Source: Adiantum capillus-veneris
Lineage: Eukaryota > Streptophyta > Polypodiopsida > Polypodiales > Pteridaceae
DNA: 64,000 nucleotides
Reading direction: 5' to 3'
Assembly (NCBI GenBank): GCA_014529385.2
Contig: CM043943.1
Span: forward strand, 158,676,247 to 158,740,246
Shown piece by piece: positions 12,829-23,290 of this stretch. The translations under genes and the position numbers were made by a program. Position 1 is the stretch's first letter. Each line of letters begins with the position of its first letter. The notes under the pieces were generated by a model. It saw nothing but the letters and a program-made list of their open reading frames with translations, did not search any database and had not been told where the DNA came from.

Positions 12829-13277
12829 ATGTTCCCTACGCAACAACAACCTCAGAAAGTCCATAGACCCCTAGCCATACCTAGTGTCATCCAAGAAGAA
12901 AGTGACTTAAAGTCATGGGAAAGTGGGCATACTCACTTCTTGTTGGAAAGAATGTTTACAGAGGGACTACTTGATCCTATCGAAGAAATGGAGATCCCAT
13001 GTTCCCCACGTCAAGGGACTGAAGCCCAAAAGATGCCGTTAAATATTGCTAAATTGATGGATTTCATGGCTTCAGAAGTCAGAACCACCATCATGTCCAA
13101 ACTATATGGAGACCCTGAGCTATTCTTAGCTCTTCGAGCTTTCCTCAATGGAGAACTGAAGGTCGGGCTACCACAATTTGCACAGATGGATGGAGCTAGG
13201 GAGATGCCAATAGAGGAGGAACACTTAGATCCACAACCCTACCTAGATGAGAACCTTGTTGTAGAAATACATGTTAA
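12829..13277 (+). pseudogene. Element A protease-region leader, split by a DNA transposon
   Basis: An open frame beginning MFPTQQQPQKVHRPLA runs into EEHLDPQPYLDENLVVEIHV and is then broken by the transposon starting at 13278. The reading resumes in register at 14597-14600 as NKLGQYFEGY, so this is the N-terminal side of the protease region. I recognise no domain in it. The apparent continuation of the frame to 13332 is transposon sequence. Confidence 0.65.
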
Positions 13278-14596
13278 CACTAGGTTGGTAATGGGACACT
13301 TTTATGTCCTGTTAAGTGACCATTTTCCTTGAATTATGTCAAGAGTTTCAAAATGGATTTTGAGGTGCTATCTGTCTAGAAAGTTGTCTCATGAGCTGAA
13401 AAAAACTCGAAATTTTTTTGGAATATCAATTCTATCTTTAACCTTGTCCTTGCACAACATTTCACAACCTAAACTGTGTGAAAAAACGGGTCCTGTTTTT
13501 GGCTTTTTTCAACTTTTTGCAACTATACCACTCTAGAATTCATGTTTGTGAGGTCTATAATGCTAGAGAACTATCTTTAGTAGTCCTCAACATGTCCTGA
13601 TGCTTCTAGGGAGAAATAAATGTTAAAGTTGTAAGTTATGACCAAATTACAAAAATTGTCAAATCCTGTTTTTTAGCCAATTTTAGCTCTTCTATGATTT
13701 TTTTGGTGGCTTTCATGATATCCAAATGCAGTTTTGATTTTCTATGTCGCATATGGTAACATAAAGCTAATATTCCTTGAGTTTTGGGGCACCTAATACC
13801 CTATTTTGTATAGTAGACAACGATGGTTGATTTTTTCAATTATAGAAGAAAACGAAACATTCTAGTATATCAAGTATAGCTTTTTCAATATTGTTAGTTT
13901 CTTGTGACAACTACATGCATTGTAGGTAGTAACCATATCTAGTCATAAGGATCAAATTTGGCTAGATATTGAATAGTTTCTATGGGATTCTACAACTCAT
14001 AATGTTGAACCCAGTTTTTTCATGTTTGCTGTATTTAGCACTTCATCTTTGTCCCCAAGATTCCCCTTGGTAAGAGATGTATTATTCTTTTGACATGCTC
14101 CATGGCTTGTTATGAACCTAAAGGACAATAGGGAACTAAGAAAACATGCATATATTATTTGTATTGAGCGTGGCTATAGAAACTTTGATGATAGGTTTGC
14201 AGAAGGTAAAAATTCAACTTTTTTGTACCTATTTCTTTTGGCAAAACAAAAAATAGTGAGTGAGAAGCAATCATATGTTCTGATCACCAACCCATTGAAG
14301 TTAACTAGGGAATTTATCTCAAGTCCTACAAAAATCCCTAATCTTATTTTTATGCAACAAAACGTAAGAAATGACTGTTTTGATGAAAATGTATTGGTCC
14401 ATCAACTTTGGAGGCTTGGTGTGACGAAAAGATGAGAAATTTTACAAGTTTCTTATTTTTTCCATGTGTAGTAGGCCTTGAACTATAACATCATGAAAGG
14501 ATTTTACAAAATGAGTGGATCTACTATGGTTTTGGAGGTTTCTTTTCAAAACCCTGAAAGGACACTTTTATGTCCTGTTAGGTTACCAACCTAGTG
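13278..14596. mobile_element. 1.32 kb DNA transposon, non-autonomous, TTAA-flanked
   Basis: Perfect 14 bp terminal inverted repeats, CACTAGGTTGGTAA at 13278-13291 and TTACCAACCTAGTG at 14583-14596, are flanked on both sides by TTAA (13274-13277, 14597-14600). Just inside each end, in direct orientation, is GGACACTTTTATGTCC, itself a small hairpin (GGACA…TGTCC). Removing the element and one TTAA restores the element A reading frame exactly. Because TTAA is palindromic the real target duplication could also be TA with the repeats extended to ACACTAGG…, so the superfamily (piggyBac-like or mariner-like) is unresolved. The 107-residue open frame at 14112-14435 is not a recognisable transposase. 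Confidence 0.85.
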
Positions 14597-14997
14597 TTAA
14601 CAAGTTGGGACAATACTTTGAGGGATATGAATCCAATGAAACCGTACCAATAACTACCAAGGGATTGACTATGAAGGGAATTCTTGATGGTGGTGTTGAG
14701 GTTAGCATTGTGACTAAATTTTTTTGGGAAACTATGGGAGGACCTCACCTTGGGACCACAACCATAGTAGTAAAGATGGCCAATGGGTCTATTGTTAAAC
14801 CTATTTGGGATGCTAGAAGATCTCAAGATCAAGGTCTTTGGACATAAAATAGGAATTACCTTCATTGTTATGGATTTCTCCAAGCACACTATGGCATTTG
14901 ACATGATCTTAGGACGTCCTTTCATGAGGGAAGCAAAAATGGTGCATGGCTGGTCTAAAAACTATGTCTACTTGCAGTTCCAAGATTTTGTTATTTG
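14597..14997 (+). pseudogene. Element A aspartic protease
   Basis: After the transposon the reading contains MKGILDGGVEVSIVT, the active-site region of a retropepsin in which DTG/DSG has become DGG (Asp codon at 14686). After a frame change near 14800 comes FIVMDFSKHTMAFDMILGRP, the second hallmark (hydrophobic-ILGRP-F). The enzyme would cut the polyprotein. The frameshift shows it is inactive in this copy. The same DGG form appears in the Ty3/gypsy element at 61990, so DGG may be ancestral in that lineage and not a lesion. Confidence 0.8.
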
Positions 14998-15076
14998 AGT
15001 AGATCTTGTAACTGGTCGAGCACATCCTCTAGGAAATAGGTTTATAATTGATCATAGATCTGACACCACAGTTCAC

Positions 15077-15856
15077 TTGGCCCCATTGCAATATTGTTAC
15101 ACATGTAAAGTGGACATTGATGCTGGGGAAGATTCTGCTTATATGGATGTACTACCTGGGATGACTGAGTCGGACAATGTGGATTGGGTCCACCTAGCAG
15201 CAACCATAGATACTTGGGGAAACAGGGAGATGACCTGGGTAACACATGAGGGGGATGAAATGACACCACTCATACCCTTAAATATGCTAGAAGCAATGCA
15301 TGTAGCTTCTGATGACCTATAAGATGAAGGTATGACTGGCATTGGAACCAGTAGCATCTTACAAGACTATAGCCCACATGATTTGGGGTCAAGATCATCA
15401 ATTAAAATTGACTCTGAGGATGAAGAATCTAAGTTACATCTTAGTGAAAATGTGGGGACAAACCATTCAGGGCTCAGTGGTACCCTAGATGACAATCTAT
15501 CCAAGGGAGAAGAAGACACAAGTAGCGATTTATCTAGTGACTCTTCACAAGAGATTGGCCGTAATAAAAAATTAGACAAGAAGAGTAAGAGATATAAGAG
15601 GCAACGATATCGAGCAAATGTGCATGCTAGAATAAATGAAAAGAAATCTACCGCAGAATGGCTTAATTATATAGGGGCATGTGATGCTCATCGGAAGTTG
15701 GTAGATAACTGGGGTGAATACCTTCAAAGCGTTATGTGGTGTAGTCCACAACCCATTGACATCACACAACTAGAGGCTACAGAGAAGTCAAAGTTGAGCC
15801 GTACCGTAAGGAGACAACAAAATCGAGAGTTAGATCAACAACAAAAGGAATCATAA
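15077..15856 (+). pseudogene. Element A linker between protease and reverse transcriptase
   Basis: Two open pieces, 15077-15322 and 15332-15856, encode an acidic, Ser/Asp/Glu-rich segment followed by a basic stretch (KKLDKKSKRYKRQRYRANVH) and a Gln-rich tail. I recognise no fold. Position between protease and RT suggests a polyprotein linker; the basic patch could bind nucleic acid. Confidence 0.55.
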
Positions 15857-15881
15857 GTGAAATCTTAGTCTAGAGAACAAC

Positions 15882-16895
15882 ATGACCCCACAGACTTACA
15901 TCCTGAACCTAAACATTTCAAATCCTACACCACAAGAGGAACGTAAGGTTGTGTATACAAAGCCTCAAAGAAAAGCTATCGATGGAAGAAATGGAGTCTA
16001 TGATGGTCCAGTGATAGTTAAGGAAATAGAGTTAGCAGACCCAGGAGAAGAGTCCAAATCTGTTTTCATTGCCCAAGATCTGACAGAGATTGAAGAGTGT
16101 GTACTTAGAGAACTTCTCAAGGAATTCAGGGATATATTTTCTTGGACATAACATGATATGAAAGGTGTTCCACCTTCTGTGGTGCAGCACACAATCCCCA
16201 TGAATTGCATGGCTAAACCAGTTCAGCAACAACCCTACCCAACGAATCCTAAATATGCAAAGATCATTCAAGAAGAGATTGAAAAGCTTGTGAAATGCGG
16301 ATTCATATACCCTATTGAGCACTCAAAATGGGTGTCTCCAATAGTGATTATGCCAAAAAAGAATGGAAACTTAGAGTGTGCGTGGATCTCAAGAAGGTCA
16401 ATGCCGCCACTAGGAGGGACCATTACCACCTTGCCATATTCAGAACATGTGCTTGAAAGAGTTGCAGGGAAGGAAGCTTATAGCTTTTTAGATGGGTACT
16501 CTGGCTACAATCAAATCACAATTGTGCTAGAGGAACAAGCTAAAATAGCCTTTATAACCAAATTTGGAGTGTTCGCATTTCGTCTTATGGATTTTGGCTT
16601 AACCAATGCCCCTGCTACCTTTCAAAGATTAATAAACATTGCTTTTAGAGAATATTTGAGGGAGTTTTGCGAAGCTTTTTTAGATGACCTTTGTGTTTAT
16701 TCCTCTTGGGAAGAACATCTATCATGCTTATGAAAAGTGTTGAGAAATGCAGATTGTATTGCATCTCCTTAAACCCTTTCAAATGCCAATTTTGGATTAA
16801 ACATGGAGTCATTTTAGGGCATATAGTGTCCAAAATGGGATTTCCAGAGATGAGAGTAAAATTAAAGCCATTGCTGAATTTCCACAACCTATAAA
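15882..16895 (+). pseudogene. Element A reverse transcriptase
   Basis: One frame (15882-16733) with a TAA at 16149-16151 covers the RT fingers and palm: LLKEFRDIFSWT, then IEKLVKCGFIYPIEHSKWVS, FLDGYSGYNQI, FGLTNAPATFQRLI and the catalytic box FLDDLCVYS. A frameshift after 16733 leads to CQFWIKHGVILGHIVS, the usual thumb motif. The enzyme would copy the element RNA to DNA. The substrate-binding VDLKK-like segment is damaged (AWISRRSMPP near 16380). The copy is dead. Motif order is that of Ty3/gypsy (RT-RNase H-integrase). Confidence 0.9.
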
Positions 16896-17421
16896 CTATA
16901 AAGGAGTTCAAAGGTTCATGGGCCATGTTGGTTATTACCGACGGTTTATTTTAAACTTTGTCGAGATAGCTCGTCCTTTGTACAAGCTTCTTATTGAGTT
17001 CCACTGGATGGTGGAGTGTGACCATGCTTATGAGTCATTGAAAAAGACTTTGACTAGCGCTCCTATTCTATGAATGACCGATTGCAATGTAATTTTCCAT
17101 GTGCATATTGATGCATCAAACTTTGCTATTGGGTGTGTTCTAGCTCAACCAGGAGAACATAAATTGGACTACCCCACTAGCTTTGCAAGTCGTCAACTGA
17201 ATGATGCCGAGAGAAACTACAACACTATAGAGGGAGAAGGTTTAGGTATGATTTATGCAGTGAAGAAGTTTTGCTACTACCTTCTGACCAACAAGTTTGT
17301 TTTCTATGTTGATCATCAAGCCTTGTTGTATCTAGTAAATAAACCTTGTTCCACGGGAAGAATTACACAATGGTTGTTAATTCTCCTTGAGCTTGATTTT
17401 ACTGGTGGTGAGACCTGGTAA
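16896..17421 (+). pseudogene. Element A RNase H
   Basis: After FMGHVGYYRRFI (in a third frame near 16915-16950), the open frame at 17074-17421 gives FHVHIDASNFAIGCVLAQPG, then SFASRQLNDAERNYNTIEGE and FVFYVDHQALLYLVN. These contain the catalytic Asp of HIDAS, the Glu of the TIEGE block and the Asp of YVDHQAL, the Ty3-type RNase H that removes the RNA strand. A frameshift follows before the integrase. Confidence 0.85.
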
Positions 17422-17589
17422 AAGGCATGTCATGGTGGATCTTTTGTCTTGCATACCCAATGGTGAAGCCCCTACTGGAGTCGATGATGAGTTGCCCGAT
17501 ACTTCTCTATTCCTAGTCAAAACCATACCTGAATGGAGTGAGTAGATTGTGAACTTTCTAGTTAATGGTTTTCCACCCAAAGAGCTTCA

Positions 17590-18559
17590 TAAGGACATAG
17601 CTTGAAAACTGTTAAAAGAATGTGAACCTTATTCTCTCATTGCAGGAACTCTCTACAGGGCAGGGAAGGACAATATTCTTGGATGTTGTACCTGTGAGGA
17701 TGAGTATTTATACATACTGCAAGAAGCCCACATGGGTATAGCCGGAGGACATTTCTCAAGGGAACTAATAGCTAGAAAGGTGTTGCAATCAAGCTATTGG
17801 TGGCCTACCTTATTCAAGGATGCATCACTTTTTTCAAAAGGATGTGATGAATGCCAACGTTACAAGATCACGTAGCGGAAGGATAGGATGCCCTTACATC
17901 CTGTTAAAGTGACTCAACCATTTGAAAAATGGGCTTTGGACTTTGTAGGTCCAATTAGTCTGGCAGCTCGTAGCACTCAATCTCAATATATTATTGTTGC
18001 CACTGACTATGTAACAAAATGGGTGGAAGCCAGGGCGACACGCAAGGAGGATGCAAGGTCAACTTCCAAGTTTCTCTTTGAGAACATTATTACAAAATTT
18101 GGTTGTCCCTTTGAGATTGTGAGTGACAATGGCACTCATTTTATAAATGGAATGATAAAATAACTCACTACCAACTTCATGATAGCTCACCATAAGTCCA
18201 CACCTTATTATCCACAAGCAAATGGCCAAGCTGAGAGCACCAACAAGACCTTAATCTCTATCTTGACCAAAACGGTGGAAGCTCATCGCACAGATTGGGA
18301 TTTGAAGCTGACTTTAGCTTTATGGGCTTATCGTACTGCGTACAAAGTTGCCATTAACTGCACACCGTTTAAGATGGCGTATGGCCAAGAAGCGGTTATT
18401 CCATGGGAGTTTGTCATTCCTAGTCTTCAAGTAGCTTCTCAAGAAGGTTGGGATGGTAACCCTTTAGTTAAGCGCTTATATATCCTTGAGAGGTTAGGTG
18501 AAGAAAGGCAATTGGCTATGCAAAATGCACTTGTGGAGAAAGATAGAAGGAAGAAATGA
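17590..18559 (+). pseudogene. Element A integrase
   Basis: The N-terminal HHCC zinc site is visible (AHMGIAGGHFS … KGCDECQRYK, about 17720-17860), followed by the catalytic core with Asp in WALDFVGP (codon 17939), Asp in VSDNGTHF (codon 18125) and Glu in GQAESTN (codon 18233). The last two are 36 codons apart, i.e. DD35E. It would insert element DNA into the chromosome. Stops at about 17875 and at 18161-18163 and a stop at 18557-18559 break it. Downstream comes the C-terminal GPYRVCEITPQGIIHVETLD barrel-like segment. Confidence 0.9.
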
Positions 18560-18609
18560 TTTGATCATCATCTAAAGAACAAGGATATCAATGTTGGTGA
18601 TAAAATCCT

Positions 18610-19236
18610 ATGTATGAAGTGCGTACCGAAAAGAAAAAGTTGAAATGTCCAGGAAAAGGACCATATAGAGTATGTGAAATCACCCCACAAGGAATCATTC
18701 ATGTGGAGACTCTTGATGGAGTTGAAACCATTGGATTCCTCAATGGGAGAAAATTTAAAAGATACTATGATCCTTTAAGCTATGAGGAACTACGTGCCAT
18801 CCATAAAAAAAAGGTAGCCAAGGCACAAACAGAATTGAAGAAGATACAAGTTCAAGCTGAGGCTAAGGAGCGACAACAACGCATAAGACGCCAAAAAGAG
18901 GCTAACCTTGGAGTTACACATGCCTTCCACGTTGAAACCGACGAGGATTGGTTGGACTCTGATAGACCTCTATCATGTGGAGACTCTTGATGGATTTGAA
19001 ACCATTGGATTCCTCAATGGGAGAAAATTAAAAAGATACTATGATCCTTTAAGCTAAGAGGAGCTACATGCCATCCATAAAAAAGGGCAGCCAAGGCACA
19101 AACAGAATTGAAGAAGATACAAGTTCAAGCTGAGGCTAAGGAGCGACAACAACGCATAAGACACCAACAAGAGGCTAACCTTGGAGTTACACATGCCTTC
19201 CACGTTGAAACCGACGAGGATTGGTTGGACTCTGAC
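18610..19236 (+). pseudogene. Element A post-integrase segment with a 266 bp tandem duplication
   Basis: The integrase C-terminus (GPYRVCEITPQG) continues into a Lys/Gln/Glu-rich, probably coiled-coil stretch with AKERQQRIRRQKEANLGV and DEDWLDSD. Bases 18698-18963 are repeated almost exactly at 18972-19236 (period about 274), so this charged segment occurs twice. The second copy has a stop (TAA in CTTTAAGCTAAGAGG) and a one-base change. The duplication is recent relative to the decay of the element, since the two units differ at only a few positions. Confidence 0.8.
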
Positions 19237-20285
19237 ACAACCTATGGAAAAGTACTATATAACACCTTATTGGACACGGGTGCTAAGTATAACTTGCTAT
19301 CATATGGGGTGTGGTGTCAATTGGGAAAGCCACCTCTATCTGAGAGTATTATCCAAGTCAAGGGTGTCAACTAGAAAAAACTGCGGTTTTTAGAATCTGG
19401 CACAATTCTGTCAGTTATGACAATGGGGTTGTAGCTCAGGACTTTTTGGTCATGCCTGCTGGAACTATGGAGGGTAATATAAACCTAGGACACACGTGGA
19501 TGATAGCCACCGAAGGCACTATTGATTGGGGGACTGGGGGTGTCACAATGCAGAAACCAACTCTTAGTCTTGCCACTCAAGCCATAGTCCCTGAGATATT
19601 GCCTCTTAAGGAAATAAAACCCAAAACATTGCATGTCCAAGAGGTTGAATCATATGTCCCCATAGCCCAACTCTCTAGAGCTTCAATTGATGTAGTTGAA
19701 ATAAAGCTTGAGACACACAAGACCCATCCCAATATAACAAAGAAAACATACAAGTGGATCCCTAAATCTTCTTTAGCGACCATAGCTAGTGATAAAAGAT
19801 AGGAGCCTGGTAAGAGACGTCCCACTCGCCCCAAGAAATGTAAAGAAATGTTGCGTTGGATTCCTAAAAAACTATTGGAAGCCCAAGGATACTATGAAGG
19901 AAATGATCAAATATGGGTTCCAAAACGTAAAATGTACTCTTATGTGTCACCTGGCCCATGTGAGTCCAATTCTGTGGCTCCAAAATGAATTGAAGATCGT
20001 GAAAAGGAAAAAATCATGGAATGCTACACACCTGATCCAGAGCTAGTTTGGGTACCAAAGAAAGAACGATTTGTTCCACCTAGCTTAGGAACAAGAAAGT
20101 CAAATGAAGCTTCTTGCTCTTCATGTAGTTCCTATATGGAAATAGAAGCTTTGACACAATCTCCACCTACCATTGTACATATCCATACAAACAAGGAAGA
20201 GTTTGCACCTCCCGTTGTAAGTTCACCACCTACAACCACGTTGCAAATAAAATCATGGGAGGTACCTTACCACCCTTGCAACTAG
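19237..20285 (+). pseudogene. Element A 3' accessory ORF: second retropepsin-like domain plus W-[IV]-P-K repeats
   Basis: Directly after the duplicated segment the frame reads YNTLLDTGAKYNLLSYGVW, a canonical retropepsin active-site loop (DTGA), and stops at 19372-19374. One frame over it continues as VVAQDFLVMPAGTMEGNINL then GHTWM, equivalent to the ILG-x-WL end of retropepsins. The same frame (19446 to 20285, stops at 19800-19802 and near 19985) then carries YKWIPKSS, LRWIPKKLLEAQGYY, QIWVPKRK and LVWVPKKE. A second protease-like domain after the integrase is unusual. A comparable protease-like plus W-repeat order is found in the family N minus-strand element (51506-50330). Function unknown; could be a structural or env-position protein. 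Confidence 0.6.
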
Positions 20286-22235
20286 ATGAAATGAATAGGG
20301 CGATCAAAAACTATTGGTCAAAGCCTTCACCCATAACAACTTGGAATAACTAGTTTCAAAAGGTGACGACATCATTCCAAAAGGTATGATCTACCCAAGG
20401 AATGGGGGAGTGTTTGCTGACATCCATCATTCACTTGCTTCTCTCTCAACCTTCCTCCGCGACCTCTCAATCTCCAATCCTAGGGAATGTATATATAAAG
20501 GGTTATAATCACAAAAACAAGATAAAAAAGTAAAAGAGCAAGACCCACCAAACAATAATGTGTAAACTTACAAGTTCTATACATAACACAAAATCATAAA
20601 AACACATTATGCACAAGAACATGACCCTTGTAATATTTGCACTCTAACCATCATCTATCTATGTGTATAGATATGGCTAGTACTCTAGAGTCATCCACTC
20701 CTGCCTTGGGTGAGAGGTACCCTCATTACTTTTCACAAGTGTTTCACATGGTCTTTTTGGTGCTTGCCTGTGAATGGGATTTGGTAGGTACGCTAGCATG
20801 TGAGAGGAATTTCAAGGAGTTAGAATGGATGATACGTCTCTTGACCACGACAAATCCATACTTAGTAGAGAGTGTCTCTCCCATTGCACAAGCCTACCCT
20901 TTTGACCAAGATGACTGACCTTCTTAGTAAACATTGGTGCCTCTGATGATGAAGAAGATTTACATAATTACATGGATGGCACATATGGTGTCACGGATGA
21001 TGACTTTGTTTTTGTCGATGATGAGGATAGGGGTTTAGCCTTAGGGTTCCCCCCCAATCTCTACAATATCCTATTCCCTTGACTCTCTAGGGGGAGTGAA
21101 GATAATTAGGTTAGGGTTTCTTATGTTTTTTAATTGTGTTCAATAAGTGTTGGTACCTTTTCCCACTGATGTGCCTATGGAAGGTGGATGTTTGGTGGTG
21201 ACTATTGTGCAGTTTGTGACTACATAAGGATGCCTTTAAAGGACAACGACAATGGATGTTTACATGCTACAACGGATGTTCTCCATTATATTAGGTGTAC
21301 TACTTCCTTGTATCTATGCTTTCCACAGTTACATGTTTGCATCTTGTCATTTGAGTTTCTAATAATGCATAAAATTTATGAAGTTGTGACATTGCCAATT
21401 AGATGCTATAATTTTTTCAAACTTTTACTACCTTGTTCTTCTCTTTGAGTTTGGTCTATTAGTTGGCTTTAAGTAGGTATCAGGACCTTAGGATGAACTA
21501 GGCCACTTAATTGCTGACTTTAATTCCTAAATAGTCTATTAATTATAGTGACTTTAGTTATGTTTTAGGATATGAGGATATAGTTCTCTTTAGCTTATTC
21601 CACCTAAGTGTGACTTGTGTTGTGGAAGTCCATGTGTTAAGCTGGTATTTGAGACCTCGAGTCTCCCGGTGGCTAGTTTATGCTCAAGCTGGTATTTGAG
21701 ACCTTGAGTCTCCTAGCTGCTTGTATTTGAGACCTCGAGTCCCCCAGCTACTTGTAGCAACTATGGCAACGCCAAAAAAAAAAAAAGAGAAAAAGAAAAG
21801 AGAAAGCAAATAGCACAAACTTCCTTGTATTTTATGTTGATCACACTTAAGTGGTATAAGTGACAAGATCACTAGTCCTTAGACCCCGACGAACATTCCT
21901 AGGGTTAACTACTCTTTAGTCGACATTTTTTAATTAATGTGGGTCAATCTAGTTTTTACTTTAGCCCTAGCTCTTGTGTACTTCTCTTAGAGTCGACCTA
22001 ATAGACCCTAACTCAATTGCATTTTATTCAGGTAATACGCTTGTTCTAGTTGGCAATGTTACAATTCATGAATTTGGTTTTGCATTTCCTAGAATATAAT
22101 GTATGCATCTCACTTATTGCACGCCTGCACATGCTGCCTTTGAGCTTTCACAATGTTGCTTTTCTTCTGACACAGGTACTCCTATCGTGGATCCTATGCT
22201 GTACTGTTATATTCAGAGGGTGGAATCTACATCAG
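20286..22235 (+). other. 3' region of element A, decayed
   Basis: No intact gene. At 20398-20411 a purine-rich run (AAGGAATGGGGGAG) is followed by TGTTTGCTGACATCC and, 75 bp later, ATATATAAAGGG, which together could be a polypurine tract plus LTR promoter. However, coding-like sequence continues: an open frame at 20637-20918 and an acidic reading at about 20950-21060 (DDEEDLHNYM … VDDEDRGLAL). I therefore favour the tract at 22236 as the true 3' end. From 21100 to 22200 the DNA is AT-rich with no gene. Confidence 0.45.
21646..21752. repeat. Three copies of a TATTTGAGACCTCGAG motif
   Basis: TATTTGAGACC[TC]TGAGTCtcc-type units begin near 21646, 21695 and 21724, spaced 49 and 29 bases. They lie in the non-coding 3' region. 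No function is evident. Confidence 0.7.
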
Positions 22236-22247
22236 GAAGGGGGGCAT
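22236..22247 (+). other. Polypurine tract of element A
   Basis: AGGAAGGGGGGC precedes ATGTTAACC at the LTR start. It resembles the tract of the family N minus-strand element (GGAAGGGGGGAA before TGTTAATTG). Such tracts prime plus-strand DNA synthesis, and this one marks a 3' LTR on +. Confidence 0.6.
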
Positions 22248-22518
22248 GTTAACCACCGACGTCCACTTCTAGTAGTCATGGGCCGGGCTTGTCGGTCCAA
22301 TAGGAAAAGGGTAAGAGTGATTGCCAATGAGAGGTGCAATCTAACTGGAACATTCAAGGGTTAGTTGGCTAAGCATGGGTGCCCAAGTGTGAATGGGCGA
22401 GCTCATATAAAGTCAACTAAACCTACAAATCATTCATGCTCTCATTTGTGCAATTGAAGCGTGCTCTTGCTCTATCTCCATCTTCTTCTTCTTCATCTCC
22501 TTGTGTGTGTGTGTATAC

Positions 22519-22606
<88 letters not shown>

Positions 22607-22835
22607 ATTGCGATGATGGCACAACGGCGGCGAGGCGGCTGAGCGCGGCATGGTGGTAGGTCCTTCTTCTTTGCGGCAAGGAATCCTCCACAAAGTTGAA
22701 CATGGGGTGGTGAGTGACACACCCTTGCTCTCTTGAGATTGCTAGATCAGCTTGGTTGTGTGCTTGCAGCCATTTGTGGCTCGCACACAGTGTACGGCAA
22801 GTCCCTTGCATTGACACGTGCGATAGACGCGCACA
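22248..22835 (+). mobile_element. Candidate 3' LTR of element A
   Basis: About 588 bp from TGTTAACCACCGACG, directly after the polypurine tract, to GCGCACA, after which family N sequence (ATTGTTGATGAGAATG) resumes. It contains a TATA-like CATATAAAG near 22403 and a GA microsatellite. No matching 5' LTR is in the window, so the boundary relies on the tract, the TG…CA ends and the return to family N. The 5' LTR was probably lost in a rearrangement. Confidence 0.5.
22521..22605. repeat. (GA)n microsatellite in the LTR
   Basis: 85 bp of GA repeat preceded by a short TG run. The Ser/Leu-repeat open frames on the minus strand are artefacts. Confidence 0.97.
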
Positions 22836-23290
22836 ATTGTTGATGAGAATGAAGAAAAACTCTCAAGAGAAGTAAAGCTAGATTTTCAATTAAACAAGAA
22901 CCTCATGTCTTTTTGTACTTGGAAAAGATGTGGCAAACCACAACTGGAAGATGCTCCTGCATTTGTGAGCATATCTGGAGACAAACGAGCAGAATGCTGG
23001 GGAATCATGTCCACCACCATTGAAGTAAGTTTACAAAACATTACTGCTCAATTCCACGTGATCATAACAAAAGATATGCCAGACAACATCATAATGGGAA
23101 TGCCAATGGCCCAGAAGATGTTAGAGATACAGAATGTAAACAAGATGCAGTCTTTAGAGACAACAAAGAATGAAGACCAAGAATGGTCACCCGGGGACGA
23201 CATCACAAAGTCCTCAAGCATAGTTCAAATGGAGATCTCAAAGAGCTATCAGATTGGAAGGAGAAAGAGAAGCCTTTGAGAGGGAAAGGG
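22836..23290 (+). pseudogene. Family N internal fragment (FCTWKxCG … GMPMAQ segment)
   Basis: From ATTGTTGATGAGAATG this copy matches 43662 onward (+) and the complement of 52250-51900. The frame from 22905 reads SFCTWKRCGKPQLEDAP, then IEVSLQNITAQFHVI and NIIMGMPMAQKMLEI. This segment is conserved in three copies but I do not recognise it as a known family; the IIMGMP ending is reminiscent of the second half of a retropepsin fold. The reading ends at 23279. It lacks the upstream D1, knuckle and D2. Confidence 0.75.

Noticed and set aside
20412-21100. LTR starting TGTTTGCTGACATCC with a TATA-like ATATATAAAGGG
   Set aside because: Not accepted as the main 3' LTR because coding-like and acidic sequence continues to about 21060 and a stronger polypurine tract/LTR start lies at 22236-22248; kept as an alternative.
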